Positions 18,724-26,349 of a DNA stretch of 64,000 bases are shown piece by piece; within the stretch, counting starts at the first letter, position 1, and every line of letters begins with the position of its first letter. The notes below the pieces were generated by a model that did no database searches, was not told the DNA's origin, and saw nothing but the letters and a program-made list of their open reading frames with translations. Source of the DNA: Curtobacterium sp. Leaf261 (GTDB lineage: Bacteria; Actinomycetota; Actinomycetes; Actinomycetales; Microbacteriaceae); NCBI RefSeq assembly GCF_001422205.1, contig NZ_LMMJ01000001.1:702821-766820 (forward strand), read 5' to 3'. The position numbers and the translations under genes are program-made.

Positions 18724-19551
18724 GTGAACGATCCCGCAGGAACCTCCGCGTCCGACTCCGCCGCCGAGAGCCCCGTCCGCGTCGAACGGCCGGCTCCGGG
18801 CGTGCTCGTCGCGACCCTCGACAGCCCGGGCACCGGGAACGCGCTCGACACCGAGATGGTCCAGGCGCTCGAGGACCTCGCCGACAGCGTGCACGGAGAC
18901 GTCGACGTCCGCGTGGTCGTCCTCCGGGCCACGGGCGAGCACTTCTCGCTCGGCTACGACGTCGCGGAGCTCGCTGACCGGGAGCGTGACAGCATCCCGG
19001 GAGACCTCGACCGCCAGGAGCGCACCGCCGACGTCCTCGCGGCCATCCGGTCGCTCCGCGTGCCCGTCGTCGCGGCGATCGACGGCAGCACGAGCGGCAC
19101 GGGGCTCGCCCTCGCTCTCGTCGCGGACATCCGGATCGCCGGGCCGTCGGCGGTCTTCCAGGCGACGTTCACACCGCTCGGCACCGCGGCGGGCGAGCTC
19201 GGCGTCTCGTGGTTGCTCCCCCGGCTCGTCGGTCCGTCGATCGCCGCGGACATCGTGTTCACGGGCCGCGTCGTCGACGCCGACGAGGCCGCCCGGGTCC
19301 GCCTCGTGAACCGTGTCGCCGAGGACGTCGACGCCGCGGCACTCGACCTCGCGACGACCATCGCGGCGAACTCCCCGGCGGGCGTGCGGCTCTCGAAGCG
19401 CGCACTGCAGGCCGCGCAGGAGATCCCGTCGTACGACGCCCACCTGGAGCTCGAGAACCGCGGGCAGACCCTCCTCACGCGCACGTCCGACATGGCCGAG
19501 GCGCTCGAGGCCTTCCTCGAGAAGCGCCAGCCGTCGTTCGGGAACGCGTGA
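18724..19551 (+). CDS. Enoyl-CoA hydratase/isomerase family protein 1
   Basis: 275 residues of the crotonase superfamily. The first oxyanion segment is EHFSLGYDVAEL and the second is DGSTSGTGLALALVADIRIA. AAGELGVSWLLPRLVG corresponds to the catalytic helix region. It hydrates or isomerises an enoyl-CoA. It is the first gene of an operon in which every junction overlaps. Its TGA shares a base with the next ATG (TGATG). It is paralogous to the following gene, which suggests duplication and possibly a hetero-oligomer. The substrate is unknown. Confidence 0.88.
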   Translation: MNDPAGTSASDSAAESPVRVERPAPGVLVATLDSPGTGNALDTEMVQALEDLADSVHGDVDVRVVVLRATGEHFSLGYDVAELADRERDSIPGDLDRQERTADVLAAIRSLRVPVVAAIDGSTSGTGLALALVADIRIAGPSAVFQATFTPLGTAAGELGVSWLLPRLVGPSIAADIVFTGRVVDADEAARVRLVNRVAEDVDAAALDLATTIAANSPAGVRLSKRALQAAQEIPSYDAHLELENRGQTLLTRTSDMAEALEAFLEKRQPSFGNA

Positions 19552-20315
19552 TGGCCGCGCGCGCCGAGGCATGGCAGGGCATCACCGTCGAGCACCTCGG
19601 CGACGGGGTCAGCCGGCTCAGCATCGACAACCCGACGAAGATGAACGCCGTCGACGCCGCGGTGTTCGCCGAGATCGGTGCCGCCGCGCGGGAGCTCCGC
19701 CGCGACGGCACCCGCGCGCTCGTGCTGACCGGCGCCGGCGACCGGGCGTTCTGCGCCGGGTACGACCTCGCCGCGATCCCGGGACTCCGGGCGACGACGA
19801 TCCCGGAGTTCCTCGACATCGAGGACACCGCGAGCGAGGCGCTCCAGGCCGTCCACGACCTGCCGTTCCCGGTCGTCGCGGCCGTGAACGGTGCCGCGGC
19901 CGGCGGCGGCCTGTCCATCGCACTCGCGGCCGACATCCGGATCGGTGTGCCGAGGACGAGCTTCACGGCGTCGTTCGTCAAGGTCGGGTTCTCCGTCGGC
20001 GAGCTCGGCACCTCGTGGATGCTCCCCCGTGTCGTCGGCCCGGGCGTCGCCGCGGAGCTCTCGTTCACCGGCCGGACCGTCCGGGCACCCGAGGCCCTGG
20101 ACATCGGCCTGCTCGACCGCGTCGTCGACGCCGGCTCGGACGCCGAGGCCGCCGCGCACGTCGCGCTCCTGCAGGAGCAGGCGGTCGCACTCGCGCGCAC
20201 CATGGCGGATCCCGCGCGTCGCGGCACCAGGATCGGCAAGCGATCGCTCGGGAGGGCCGTGGAGACCCCGTCGTACGAGGTCTCGGTCCGCCAGGCCCTC
20301 GGTGACCGCGCATGA
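19551..20315 (+). CDS. Enoyl-CoA hydratase/isomerase family protein 2
   Basis: 254 residues of the crotonase fold. DRAFCAGYDLAAI and NGAAAGGGLSIALAADIRIG are the two CoA/oxyanion segments. VGELGTSWMLPRVVG matches the equivalent stretch of the preceding gene. The ATG at 19551 is fixed by TGATG coupling. The last four bases overlap the next start as ATGA. Two adjacent crotonases with similar but distinct active sites could catalyse successive hydration and isomerisation or ring-opening steps. Confidence 0.88.
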   Translation: MAARAEAWQGITVEHLGDGVSRLSIDNPTKMNAVDAAVFAEIGAAARELRRDGTRALVLTGAGDRAFCAGYDLAAIPGLRATTIPEFLDIEDTASEALQAVHDLPFPVVAAVNGAAAGGGLSIALAADIRIGVPRTSFTASFVKVGFSVGELGTSWMLPRVVGPGVAAELSFTGRTVRAPEALDIGLLDRVVDAGSDAEAAAHVALLQEQAVALARTMADPARRGTRIGKRSLGRAVETPSYEVSVRQALGDRA

Positions 20316-21373
20316 GCGCGACCGACGGGAACGACGCGAGCACCGCCTCCAGACCGACAGGCGAACCGGCGGGAGGACGGACGGGAGGCACGGTGCCGGT
20401 CGCGCGCACCGGCGTGCGTCCGGAGGACGACCGGCGTCACCGTCCGGAACCGGGCGGCCGGATGCGGGACAGCCTGTTCTTCCAGACCGTGCTCGCCGAG
20501 GAGCAGGTCGCGCTGCAGGTGTACCTCTTCGTCACGGGGACCGGCGCGGCCGGCTACAACGTCGTCGTGTGGGGGGGACCCGGCGTCCCTCTCGTCCGGC
20601 AGTTCGACGGCGGACGCGTCCCCGACGACATGGACTTCGACGACTTCTCGGTCGGGTCCCTGACGATCCGGAACCTCGAGCCGCTCCGCACCGCGACGGT
20701 CTCGGTCCGTTCGGAGCACCTCGACCTCGACCTGTCGTTCCGGGCGATCCAGGACGCGTTCTCGTACCACGACAACCCCGACGGACTGCCGTCGTGGTTC
20801 GCGCTCGACCGGATCGAGCAGACCGGCCGGGTCGAGGGTGTTCTCCGCGCGGGCGACCGATCGTACGAGCTCGGACCGATGGGCCACCGCGACCACTCGT
20901 GGGGCATGCGCGACTGGCGCGCCCCGCAGCACTGGAAGTGGTTCGTGGCCTACACGCCGTCGGGTGCCGCGGTGAACGGCTGGATCTGGGTCGCCCGGGG
21001 CACGTGGGGGTTCGCGGGCTCGGTGCTCCGCGACGGTGTCACGGTCCCGGTTCGGACGATCGAGCACGCCGCGACGTACGACGATCGGTTCCAGCAGCAG
21101 ACCCTGCGTGCCGTGCTGCACGACGTCGACGGCGGGGCGACATCGCTCGAGCTCGACGTCTTCGGGGTGGTGCACCTCGGTGACGAACGCACCGGGACCA
21201 CCATCCTCGAGGGTGCGTGCACCGCGCGCATCGACGGCGAGGAGGGCGTCGGACAGTTCGAGACCGAGTGGCCGACGCCGTACTTCGAGCACCTCGGCGG
21301 TTCGGACCCCAGCGGGGCGGACGCCCGCGGCACGGATCGCCGCGGCGAGCAGGGACCGAGCGCGCCGGCATGA
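20312..21373 (+). CDS. GHRDHSWG-motif protein (DUF7064-like)
   Basis: 353 residues. The first ~50 are low-complexity Gly/Arg/Pro and contain a copy of the GGACGGGAGGC motif. The rest is beta-rich with MGHRDHSWGMRDWRAPQHW around residue 190. Proteins with this motif are known from acyl-CoA and terpenoid/steroid-type degradation loci of actinobacteria, distantly related to carotenoid hydratase-like beta-propeller or lipocalin-like folds. The catalytic function is not established. It sits between the crotonases and a kinase-like gene with 4-nt overlaps on both sides, so it must be made stoichiometrically with them. Confidence 0.65.
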   Translation: MSATDGNDASTASRPTGEPAGGRTGGTVPVARTGVRPEDDRRHRPEPGGRMRDSLFFQTVLAEEQVALQVYLFVTGTGAAGYNVVVWGGPGVPLVRQFDGGRVPDDMDFDDFSVGSLTIRNLEPLRTATVSVRSEHLDLDLSFRAIQDAFSYHDNPDGLPSWFALDRIEQTGRVEGVLRAGDRSYELGPMGHRDHSWGMRDWRAPQHWKWFVAYTPSGAAVNGWIWVARGTWGFAGSVLRDGVTVPVRTIEHAATYDDRFQQQTLRAVLHDVDGGATSLELDVFGVVHLGDERTGTTILEGACTARIDGEEGVGQFETEWPTPYFEHLGGSDPSGADARGTDRRGEQGPSAPA

Positions 21374-22425
21374 GCGACCCGATGCAGCCCGACGCCGCCA
21401 CGACCGGGGCGCTCGGGACGTGGCTCGCGCGGCACGACCTGGTGTCCGAGCCCGTCACGGTCCGTCCGATCGGGGACGGTCACGCGAACATCACCTACCT
21501 CGTCACCGGGGCGGACTCGCGACGCGTCGTGGTCCGTCGTCCGCCGCCGCCGCCCACCCCGCCGGGCGCGAACGACGTCCTCCGCGAAGCGCGGATCATC
21601 GCGGCCGTGCACGCCCATGCCGACGACGATGGTCCGAACGCGGTGCCCGTCCCCGGCGTGCTCGCGGTGGCCGAGGCCGGCGACGTGCTCGACGTCCCGT
21701 GCTTCGCGATGTCGTACGTCGCCGGTCCGGTCGTCACCACGACGCTCCCGGACACCCTCGCCACGGCCGACGACCGGACGGCACTGGCGTTCGACCTCGT
21801 CGACACGCTCGCGGCCCTGCACCGCATCCCGTGGGACTCGCTCGGGCTCCGCGGTCGGCCGCAGGGCGCGAACCTCCGGCAGCGCGACCGGCTCGCGATG
21901 CTCGTGGCCGACCAGGACGGCGCGCCACCGGCCGCGTTCGCCGACGTCGACGCATGGCTCGTGCGGCATGCACCCGCGGAGTCCGGCGCCGCGCTCGTGC
22001 ACAACGACTTCCGGCTCGGCAACGTGCTGCTCGCCCCGGACGCTCCTCGTGTCGCCGCCGTCCTCGACTGGGAGCTCGCGGCGATCGGCGATCCGCTCGT
22101 CGACCTCGGCTACCTGATCGCGGCGTGGTCCGGCCCGGGCGGACCCCGGAACCCCGTGCAGGAGCTCGGATCGGCGACGAGTGCGGCAGGGTTCCCGGAC
22201 CCGGCCATGCTCGCGACGCACTACGCGGAGACGACGGGGGCGTCCCTCCAGTCCATGTCCTGGTACGTGACGCTCGCGAACTGGAAGCTCGCGGTCCTCT
22301 ACGAGTACAGCCGCAGGCGGTACGAGCGCGGCGACGGCGATCCGTACTACGCGGGCACCGACAAGGTGGCTGCGTTCTTGGAGGCTGCCGACAAGTCACG
22401 ACACGACTTCTCGTCGGACAGGTAG
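21370..22425 (+). CDS. Kinase-like phosphotransferase (APH/ACAD10-N type)
   Basis: 351 residues of the aminoglycoside-phosphotransferase/choline-kinase fold. HNDFRLGNVLL is the catalytic loop (Brenner motif) and VLDWELAAIGDPLVDLGY carries the metal-binding Asp. Members of this subgroup are fused to, or encoded with, acyl-CoA dehydrogenases and probably phosphorylate hydroxyacyl compounds before elimination. Antibiotic resistance is unlikely. The start overlaps the preceding gene as ATGA. It is the last gene of the overlapping operon. Confidence 0.75.
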   Translation: MSDPMQPDAATTGALGTWLARHDLVSEPVTVRPIGDGHANITYLVTGADSRRVVVRRPPPPPTPPGANDVLREARIIAAVHAHADDDGPNAVPVPGVLAVAEAGDVLDVPCFAMSYVAGPVVTTTLPDTLATADDRTALAFDLVDTLAALHRIPWDSLGLRGRPQGANLRQRDRLAMLVADQDGAPPAAFADVDAWLVRHAPAESGAALVHNDFRLGNVLLAPDAPRVAAVLDWELAAIGDPLVDLGYLIAAWSGPGGPRNPVQELGSATSAAGFPDPAMLATHYAETTGASLQSMSWYVTLANWKLAVLYEYSRRRYERGDGDPYYAGTDKVAAFLEAADKSRHDFSSDR

Positions 22426-22603
22426 CGGAACGGTGAACGATCGTCGCTGTTAGCCTGGGAATCGGCCGAAGACGAGTCCAACCACACGCAGCGCGCCGCC
22501 GTTCCCGGAGACCAGACCGGGGTCGCCGCGGGCCACGTGCGGCGCCCGGACCAACCGGGAACCGTCCCGTCTCCGAACCAGCAGAGTCGGAACAGGAGCA
22601 CGA
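22426..22603 (+). promoter_or_regulatory. Structured leader before the second acyl-CoA ligase
   Basis: 178 nt without a gene. GTTCCCGG (22501-22508) and CCGGGAAC (22555-22562) form an 8-bp stem that encloses a smaller GCCGC/GCGGC hairpin. No riboswitch class is recognised. A TTAGCCT near 22450 could be a -10 element. Confidence 0.35.
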
Positions 22604-24289
22604 ATGACGAACACGATCGGTCACTACAGCCCGGAACAGGTCGAGCAGTACTACGCGAGCGGCGACTGGCAGGACCGGGTCCTCATCGACATCGTCCGCG
22701 AGCGCGCCGACCAGCACCCCGATCGGACCTTCGTCACCGACGGCACGCTCAGCCTCACGTACGGACGGCTCCGCGACGACGCGATCCGCCTCGCCGCCGG
22801 GCTCAAGGGCCTCGGGGTCGGCCGGGGCGACCGTGTCGTCGTGCAGATGCCGAACTGGGCCGAGTTCGCCGTGATCGTCACCGCGATCTCCCGTCTCGGC
22901 GCGATCCTGGTGCCGACGATGCCGATCTTCCGCCACGACGAGGTCGGGTACGTGCTCCGGCACTCCGAGGCGCGGGTCGTCATCGGCCCGCACGTGTTCC
23001 ACCGCTTCGACCACCTCGACATGTACACCTCGCTCCGCGACGACATCGAGACGCTCGAGCACGTCGTGATCGCGCGCGCCGAGTACCCGGGCAACCTCGC
23101 CGACCTCGGCGGGACCGACCTGGCGTCACTGTTCGTGCAGGGCGACCTCGACGAGATCGACGCGTCGCTCGGCGAGACGGCCGCCCCCGACGACGGGTTC
23201 CTCGTCGTGTACACCTCCGGCACCACGAGCCGTCCGAAGGGCTGCTACCACACGTTCAACACCGTGTACGCCGCGGCGGTGGTGCTCAACGAGCGGCTGC
23301 ACGTCGACGAGCACGACGTGTTCTTCAACCCGTCACCCGTGTCGCACTCGACGGGGCTCATCACCGGCCTCCTCGAGCCCCTGCTCGCCGGGGGCGGCAC
23401 CCACTTCATGCCGGTGTGGCAGCCGGACGAGGGCATCGACCGCATCCGGGACTTCGGCTGCACCATCACCGTCACGAGCACCACCTTCCTGACGACCGTG
23501 ATGGAGTCCTACGACCCCGAGCGGCACGACATGTCGTCCATGCGGTACTGGGTCTGTGCCGGTGCGCCGATCCCCGGGGCGACCGTGCAGGCCGCTCGGG
23601 CGATGTTCCCGTCGTGCCAGATCCTGTCGCTCTACGGTCGGAGCGAGAACATGACCACGTCGCTGTGCGCGCCGGAGGACCCGGCCGAGAAGTCCGTGCT
23701 GTCCGACGGCCGTGCGCTCAAGGACTCGGCGATCATGGTCGTCGACGAGGACGGGCACGAGGTCGCACTCGGCGAGTCCGGCGACATCGCGTACCGCGGC
23801 CCGTCGCACATGCTCGGGTACTACCGCGACCCCGAGCAGACCGACGAGCTGTTCACACCCGAGGGCTTCTCCCGCTCGGGGGACCTCGGCCACATGGACC
23901 CCGACGGGTTCGTCCGGGTCAGCGGCCGGATCAAGGACATCATCATCCGGGGCGGGATCAACATCTCGTCCCGCGAGGTCGAGGACATGCTGTCGGAGCA
24001 CCCCGCGGTGCGCTCGGTGGCCGTCGTGGCGATGCCGGATGCCCGCCTCGGTGAGCGGTCCTGCGCCTTCGTGGTCGTCGCTCCCGGGCAGGACGAGCCG
24101 TCGCTCGGGGACCTGACGGACTTCCTGCGCGCCAAGCAGATCGCGGTGCAGAAGCTCCCCGAGCGGGTGGTCGTGATCGATACGCTGCCGATGACCCCGG
24201 TCGGCAAGGTGCGGAAGAACGTGCTGCGCGACCAGATCGCCGCGACCATCGAGGCGGAGCTGCACGGGGTGTCGAGCTCGCGCGACTGA
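22604..24289 (+). CDS. AMP-forming acyl-CoA ligase, cyclohexanecarboxylate-type
   Basis: 561 residues of the ANL superfamily. The P-loop is VVYTSGTTSRPKGCYH at about 205. LYGRSENMTTS is the aromatic/Mg motif, SGDLGHMD the hinge, and GRIKDIIIRGGINISSREVE follows. The C-terminal Lys is in PVGKVRK. YGRSEN in place of YGxTE puts it near the ligases acting on alicyclic or unusual acids. It has AGGAGCACG before the ATG. It probably activates the substrate handled by the preceding crotonase/DUF7064/kinase operon. Confidence 0.85.
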   Translation: MTNTIGHYSPEQVEQYYASGDWQDRVLIDIVRERADQHPDRTFVTDGTLSLTYGRLRDDAIRLAAGLKGLGVGRGDRVVVQMPNWAEFAVIVTAISRLGAILVPTMPIFRHDEVGYVLRHSEARVVIGPHVFHRFDHLDMYTSLRDDIETLEHVVIARAEYPGNLADLGGTDLASLFVQGDLDEIDASLGETAAPDDGFLVVYTSGTTSRPKGCYHTFNTVYAAAVVLNERLHVDEHDVFFNPSPVSHSTGLITGLLEPLLAGGGTHFMPVWQPDEGIDRIRDFGCTITVTSTTFLTTVMESYDPERHDMSSMRYWVCAGAPIPGATVQAARAMFPSCQILSLYGRSENMTTSLCAPEDPAEKSVLSDGRALKDSAIMVVDEDGHEVALGESGDIAYRGPSHMLGYYRDPEQTDELFTPEGFSRSGDLGHMDPDGFVRVSGRIKDIIIRGGINISSREVEDMLSEHPAVRSVAVVAMPDARLGERSCAFVVVAPGQDEPSLGDLTDFLRAKQIAVQKLPERVVVIDTLPMTPVGKVRKNVLRDQIAATIEAELHGVSSSRD

Positions 24290-24345
24290 GCATCGGGCAC
24301 AGGTCGCGGTGCGCGGCAGTCGTCGCGCATCGCACCACGGCTGCC

Positions 24346-24509
24346 GCATGGCACCACTCCCGCTGCAAGGCGCCACTCCCGCTGCATCGCCCCTCTCCCG
24401 CTGCATGGCGCCACTCCCGCCGCATCGCCCCACTCCCGCCGCATCGCCCCACTCCCGCTGCATCGCCCCACTCCCGCTGCAAGGCGCCACTCCCGCCGCA
24501 TCGCCCCAC
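24346..24509. repeat. 19-bp tandem array, eight full units
   Basis: Units of the form GCATCGCCCCACTCCCGCT follow one another at exactly 19-bp spacing from 24346, with variation mainly at positions 4-9 (GCATGGCAC, GCAAGGCGC, GCATCGCCC) and a partial ninth unit. The array is non-coding and lies in the 442-bp gap between the ligase gene and the DNA ligase gene. Confidence 0.9.
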
Positions 24510-24514
24510 GGGTG

Positions 24515-24662
24515 ACCCCGGGTGCGATGCGCCGTTCGTGGTGCGATGCACGGTCCGCGGTGCCTGCACTCCCACCACCCGCCACACCGCTTCTCACCCA
24601 TCGCACCACTCCCGGCGCAAGGCACCACTGATCACCCCGGGTGCGATGCGCCGTTCGTGGTG
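24515..24662. repeat. 29-bp direct repeat flanking an inverted segment
   Basis: A 29-bp sequence beginning ACCCCGGGTGCGATGCGCCG is present at 24515-24543 and again at 24634-24662. Between them are CATCGCACCAC and related array-like pieces in reverse sense. It follows directly on the 19-bp array. Confidence 0.75.
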
Positions 24663-24719
24663 TGATGCGCCAATCGGGGCTCCACGCGCGGTCCGCGGTG
24701 CCGCGGCGCGGGGTGGGAG

Positions 24720-24725
24720 CAGGAT
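24720..24725 (+). promoter_or_regulatory. -10-like box for leaderless start at 24732
   Basis: CAGGAT ends 6 nt before the DNA ligase ATG. Confidence 0.45.
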
Positions 24726-24731
24726 GGTCCC

Positions 24732-25802
24732 ATGACCCTGCCGTCCGCGGAGAACCCCGTCCAGCCCATGCTCGCCAAGGCGGTCACAAGCGTCCCCGAG
24801 CCCGACTCCGTCGAAGGCGGACTCCGCTACGAGCCCAAGTGGGACGGGTTCCGCGGGCTGGTCTACTTCGACGGCACGGACGTCGAGATCGGCAGCCGTG
24901 GCTCGAAGATGCTGACGCGGTACTTCCCGGAGCTCGTCGCCGCCTTCGCGGAACAGCTCCCCGGGCCGTGCGTGCTCGACGGCGAGATCATCGTCCGCCG
25001 GCCGACGGACGACACCGGCGACAACGCTCCCGGAGAGCGGCTCGACTGGGAAGCCCTGTCCCAGCGCATCCACCCCGCGGCCTCCCGAGTCGAGCAGCTC
25101 AGCGTGGCGACACCGGCCGCGTTCGTCGCCTTCGACCTGCTCCGCTTCGAGGACCGCGACCTGACCGACCTGCCCTTCGACGATCGTCGCGCCGCGCTCG
25201 AGACGCTGGCCGAGTCCCTCGCCGACCCGCTGTTCCTGTCCCAGACCACACTCGACGTCGACGAGGCCCGTCGCTGGCTCGAGCAGTTCGAGGGTGCCGG
25301 CCTCGACGGGGTCGTCGCGAAGCCCCGCACCGCGCCGTACGCACCGGGCAAGCGGACGATGCTCAAGGCGAAGCACCACCGGACGGCCGACGTCGTCGCG
25401 ATCGGGTACCGGGTGCACAAGAGCGGCTCGGGCGTCGGGTCCCTGCTCCTCGGTCTGTTCGACGGGGACGAGGTCCGGCAGGTCGGCGGCGTCTCGGCGT
25501 TCTCGGACGTCCGTCGGCAGGAGCTCGTCGCGGAGCTGGAGCCCCTCGTGGTGCGCGATGCGGACGGGAGGCCCGTGGTCGGCCAGGGCGAGCGCAGCCG
25601 GTTCTCGTCGGGTCGCGACACGACCTTCGTCCCGCTCCGGCCGGAGCGGGTGCTCGAGGTCCGGTACGACCAGATGGAGGGCGACCGGTTCCGGCACACG
25701 GTGCAGTTCGAACGCTGGAGGCCGGACCGGTTCGCGTCGTCGTGCACGTTCGACCAGCTCGAGGTCCCGGCGGCGTACGACCTCGGCAGGGTGCTTCAGT
25801 GA
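24732..25802 (+). CDS. ATP-dependent DNA ligase, LigC-like
   Basis: 356 residues. Adenylation motif EPKWDG places the nucleophile at Lys36. Further nucleotidyltransferase motifs are VLDGEI, AFDLLRFE, DGVVAKP and MLKAKHH, and an OB-fold C-terminal domain ends with the RPDRFASSCTF region. The length fits the compact LigC-type enzymes. It seals nicks with ATP and acts in end joining or base-excision repair rather than replication. A LigD-type polymerase gene is 0.5 kb away in convergent orientation, so repair function is the best reading. No Ku gene is in the window. Confidence 0.9.
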   Translation: MTLPSAENPVQPMLAKAVTSVPEPDSVEGGLRYEPKWDGFRGLVYFDGTDVEIGSRGSKMLTRYFPELVAAFAEQLPGPCVLDGEIIVRRPTDDTGDNAPGERLDWEALSQRIHPAASRVEQLSVATPAAFVAFDLLRFEDRDLTDLPFDDRRAALETLAESLADPLFLSQTTLDVDEARRWLEQFEGAGLDGVVAKPRTAPYAPGKRTMLKAKHHRTADVVAIGYRVHKSGSGVGSLLLGLFDGDEVRQVGGVSAFSDVRRQELVAELEPLVVRDADGRPVVGQGERSRFSSGRDTTFVPLRPERVLEVRYDQMEGDRFRHTVQFERWRPDRFASSCTFDQLEVPAAYDLGRVLQ

Positions 25803-25825
25803 GCATCACTCACTGGCAGGTCGTC

Positions 25826-25837
25826 CCCCGATCGGGG
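25826..25837. terminator. GC-rich palindrome after the DNA ligase gene
   Basis: Perfect CCCCGATCGGGG, 23 nt past the stop, flanked by TCACTC and GAGTGA half-sites. There is no T-run, so it is only a candidate terminator. The rest of the gap to 26019 shows short repeats of GTCGTCCCC and GATGTC but no clear promoter. Confidence 0.4.
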
Positions 25838-26019
25838 AGTGACGCGCGGGCCGATCCCGATGTCCTCGTCACCCTTGTCCCCCGAAAAGCCTCTGTCGAA
25901 TGTCCATCCTGCGCGATGTCGTCCCCGTGATGCGACGAACCGGCGACTTCGTGTCACGATGATTCCATCAGCATCCGGGACCCCGGTGACCTGCGGTCAC
26001 ATGAGCACGAGGAACAGCC

Positions 26020-26184
26020 ATGAGCACACAGCTCCTCCCCCGGCGGACGTCGCAGCGAACCCCCTTCACCGAGGTCCGTCAGTCACGGCAGCTCCGCGCA
26101 CTCATCGCGAGCGCGACCATCACCGGCATCGTCAGCGTCACCGTGGCGAGCCTCGCCGCCGTCACGATCTGGCTCGGCGCGTGA
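26020..26184 (+). CDS. 54-residue single-span membrane protein
   Basis: ATG at 26020 with AGGAACAGCC upstream, a good ribosome-binding site. The protein has a basic amphipathic N-half (LPRRTSQRTPFTEVRQSRQL) and one membrane helix at about residues 28-52 (ATITGIVSVTVASLAAVTIW). The TGA overlaps the next GTG as GTGA, so the two tiny genes are coupled. No family is recognised. Regular codon use with GC-rich third positions and the overlap argue that it is real. Confidence 0.65.
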   Translation: MSTQLLPRRTSQRTPFTEVRQSRQLRALIASATITGIVSVTVASLAAVTIWLGA

Positions 26185-26330
26185 CCGGCCAGCACCCGGT
26201 CGACGGGATCTCCGAGGCGCACCGCACCACATGGTCGCGACTGTCGCGGTTCCGGACCGCGAGCATCGCCGCGCCCCCGTACACGCTGCGCGACGACGAG
26301 CCCGACCAGGGCATCGAGACGACGATCTGA
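26181..26330 (+). CDS. 49-residue soluble protein coupled to the small membrane protein
   Basis: The GTG overlaps the preceding TGA (GTGA). The product, VTGQHPVDGISEAHRTTWS onward, is hydrophilic, ending in an acidic tail DDEPDQGIETTI. It has no membrane segment and no known motif. It ends 20 nt before the convergent polymerase gene. It could be a partner of the membrane peptide. Function is unknown. Confidence 0.5.
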   Translation: MTGQHPVDGISEAHRTTWSRLSRFRTASIAAPPYTLRDDEPDQGIETTI

Positions 26331-26349
26331 CCGAGCGGGCAGGCGCCCG

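Noticed and set aside
21370..22425. Aminoglycoside resistance phosphotransferase
   Set aside because: It has the kinase fold, but it belongs to the ACAD10/11-like group and sits in an acyl-CoA operon.
22426..22603. tRNA or known riboswitch in the 178-nt leader
   Set aside because: No cloverleaf, anticodon arm or recognisable aptamer consensus. Only a simple stem is seen.
24346..24509. CRISPR-like array
   Set aside because: Units are only 19 bp with no unique spacers between them and no cas genes. It is a plain tandem repeat.
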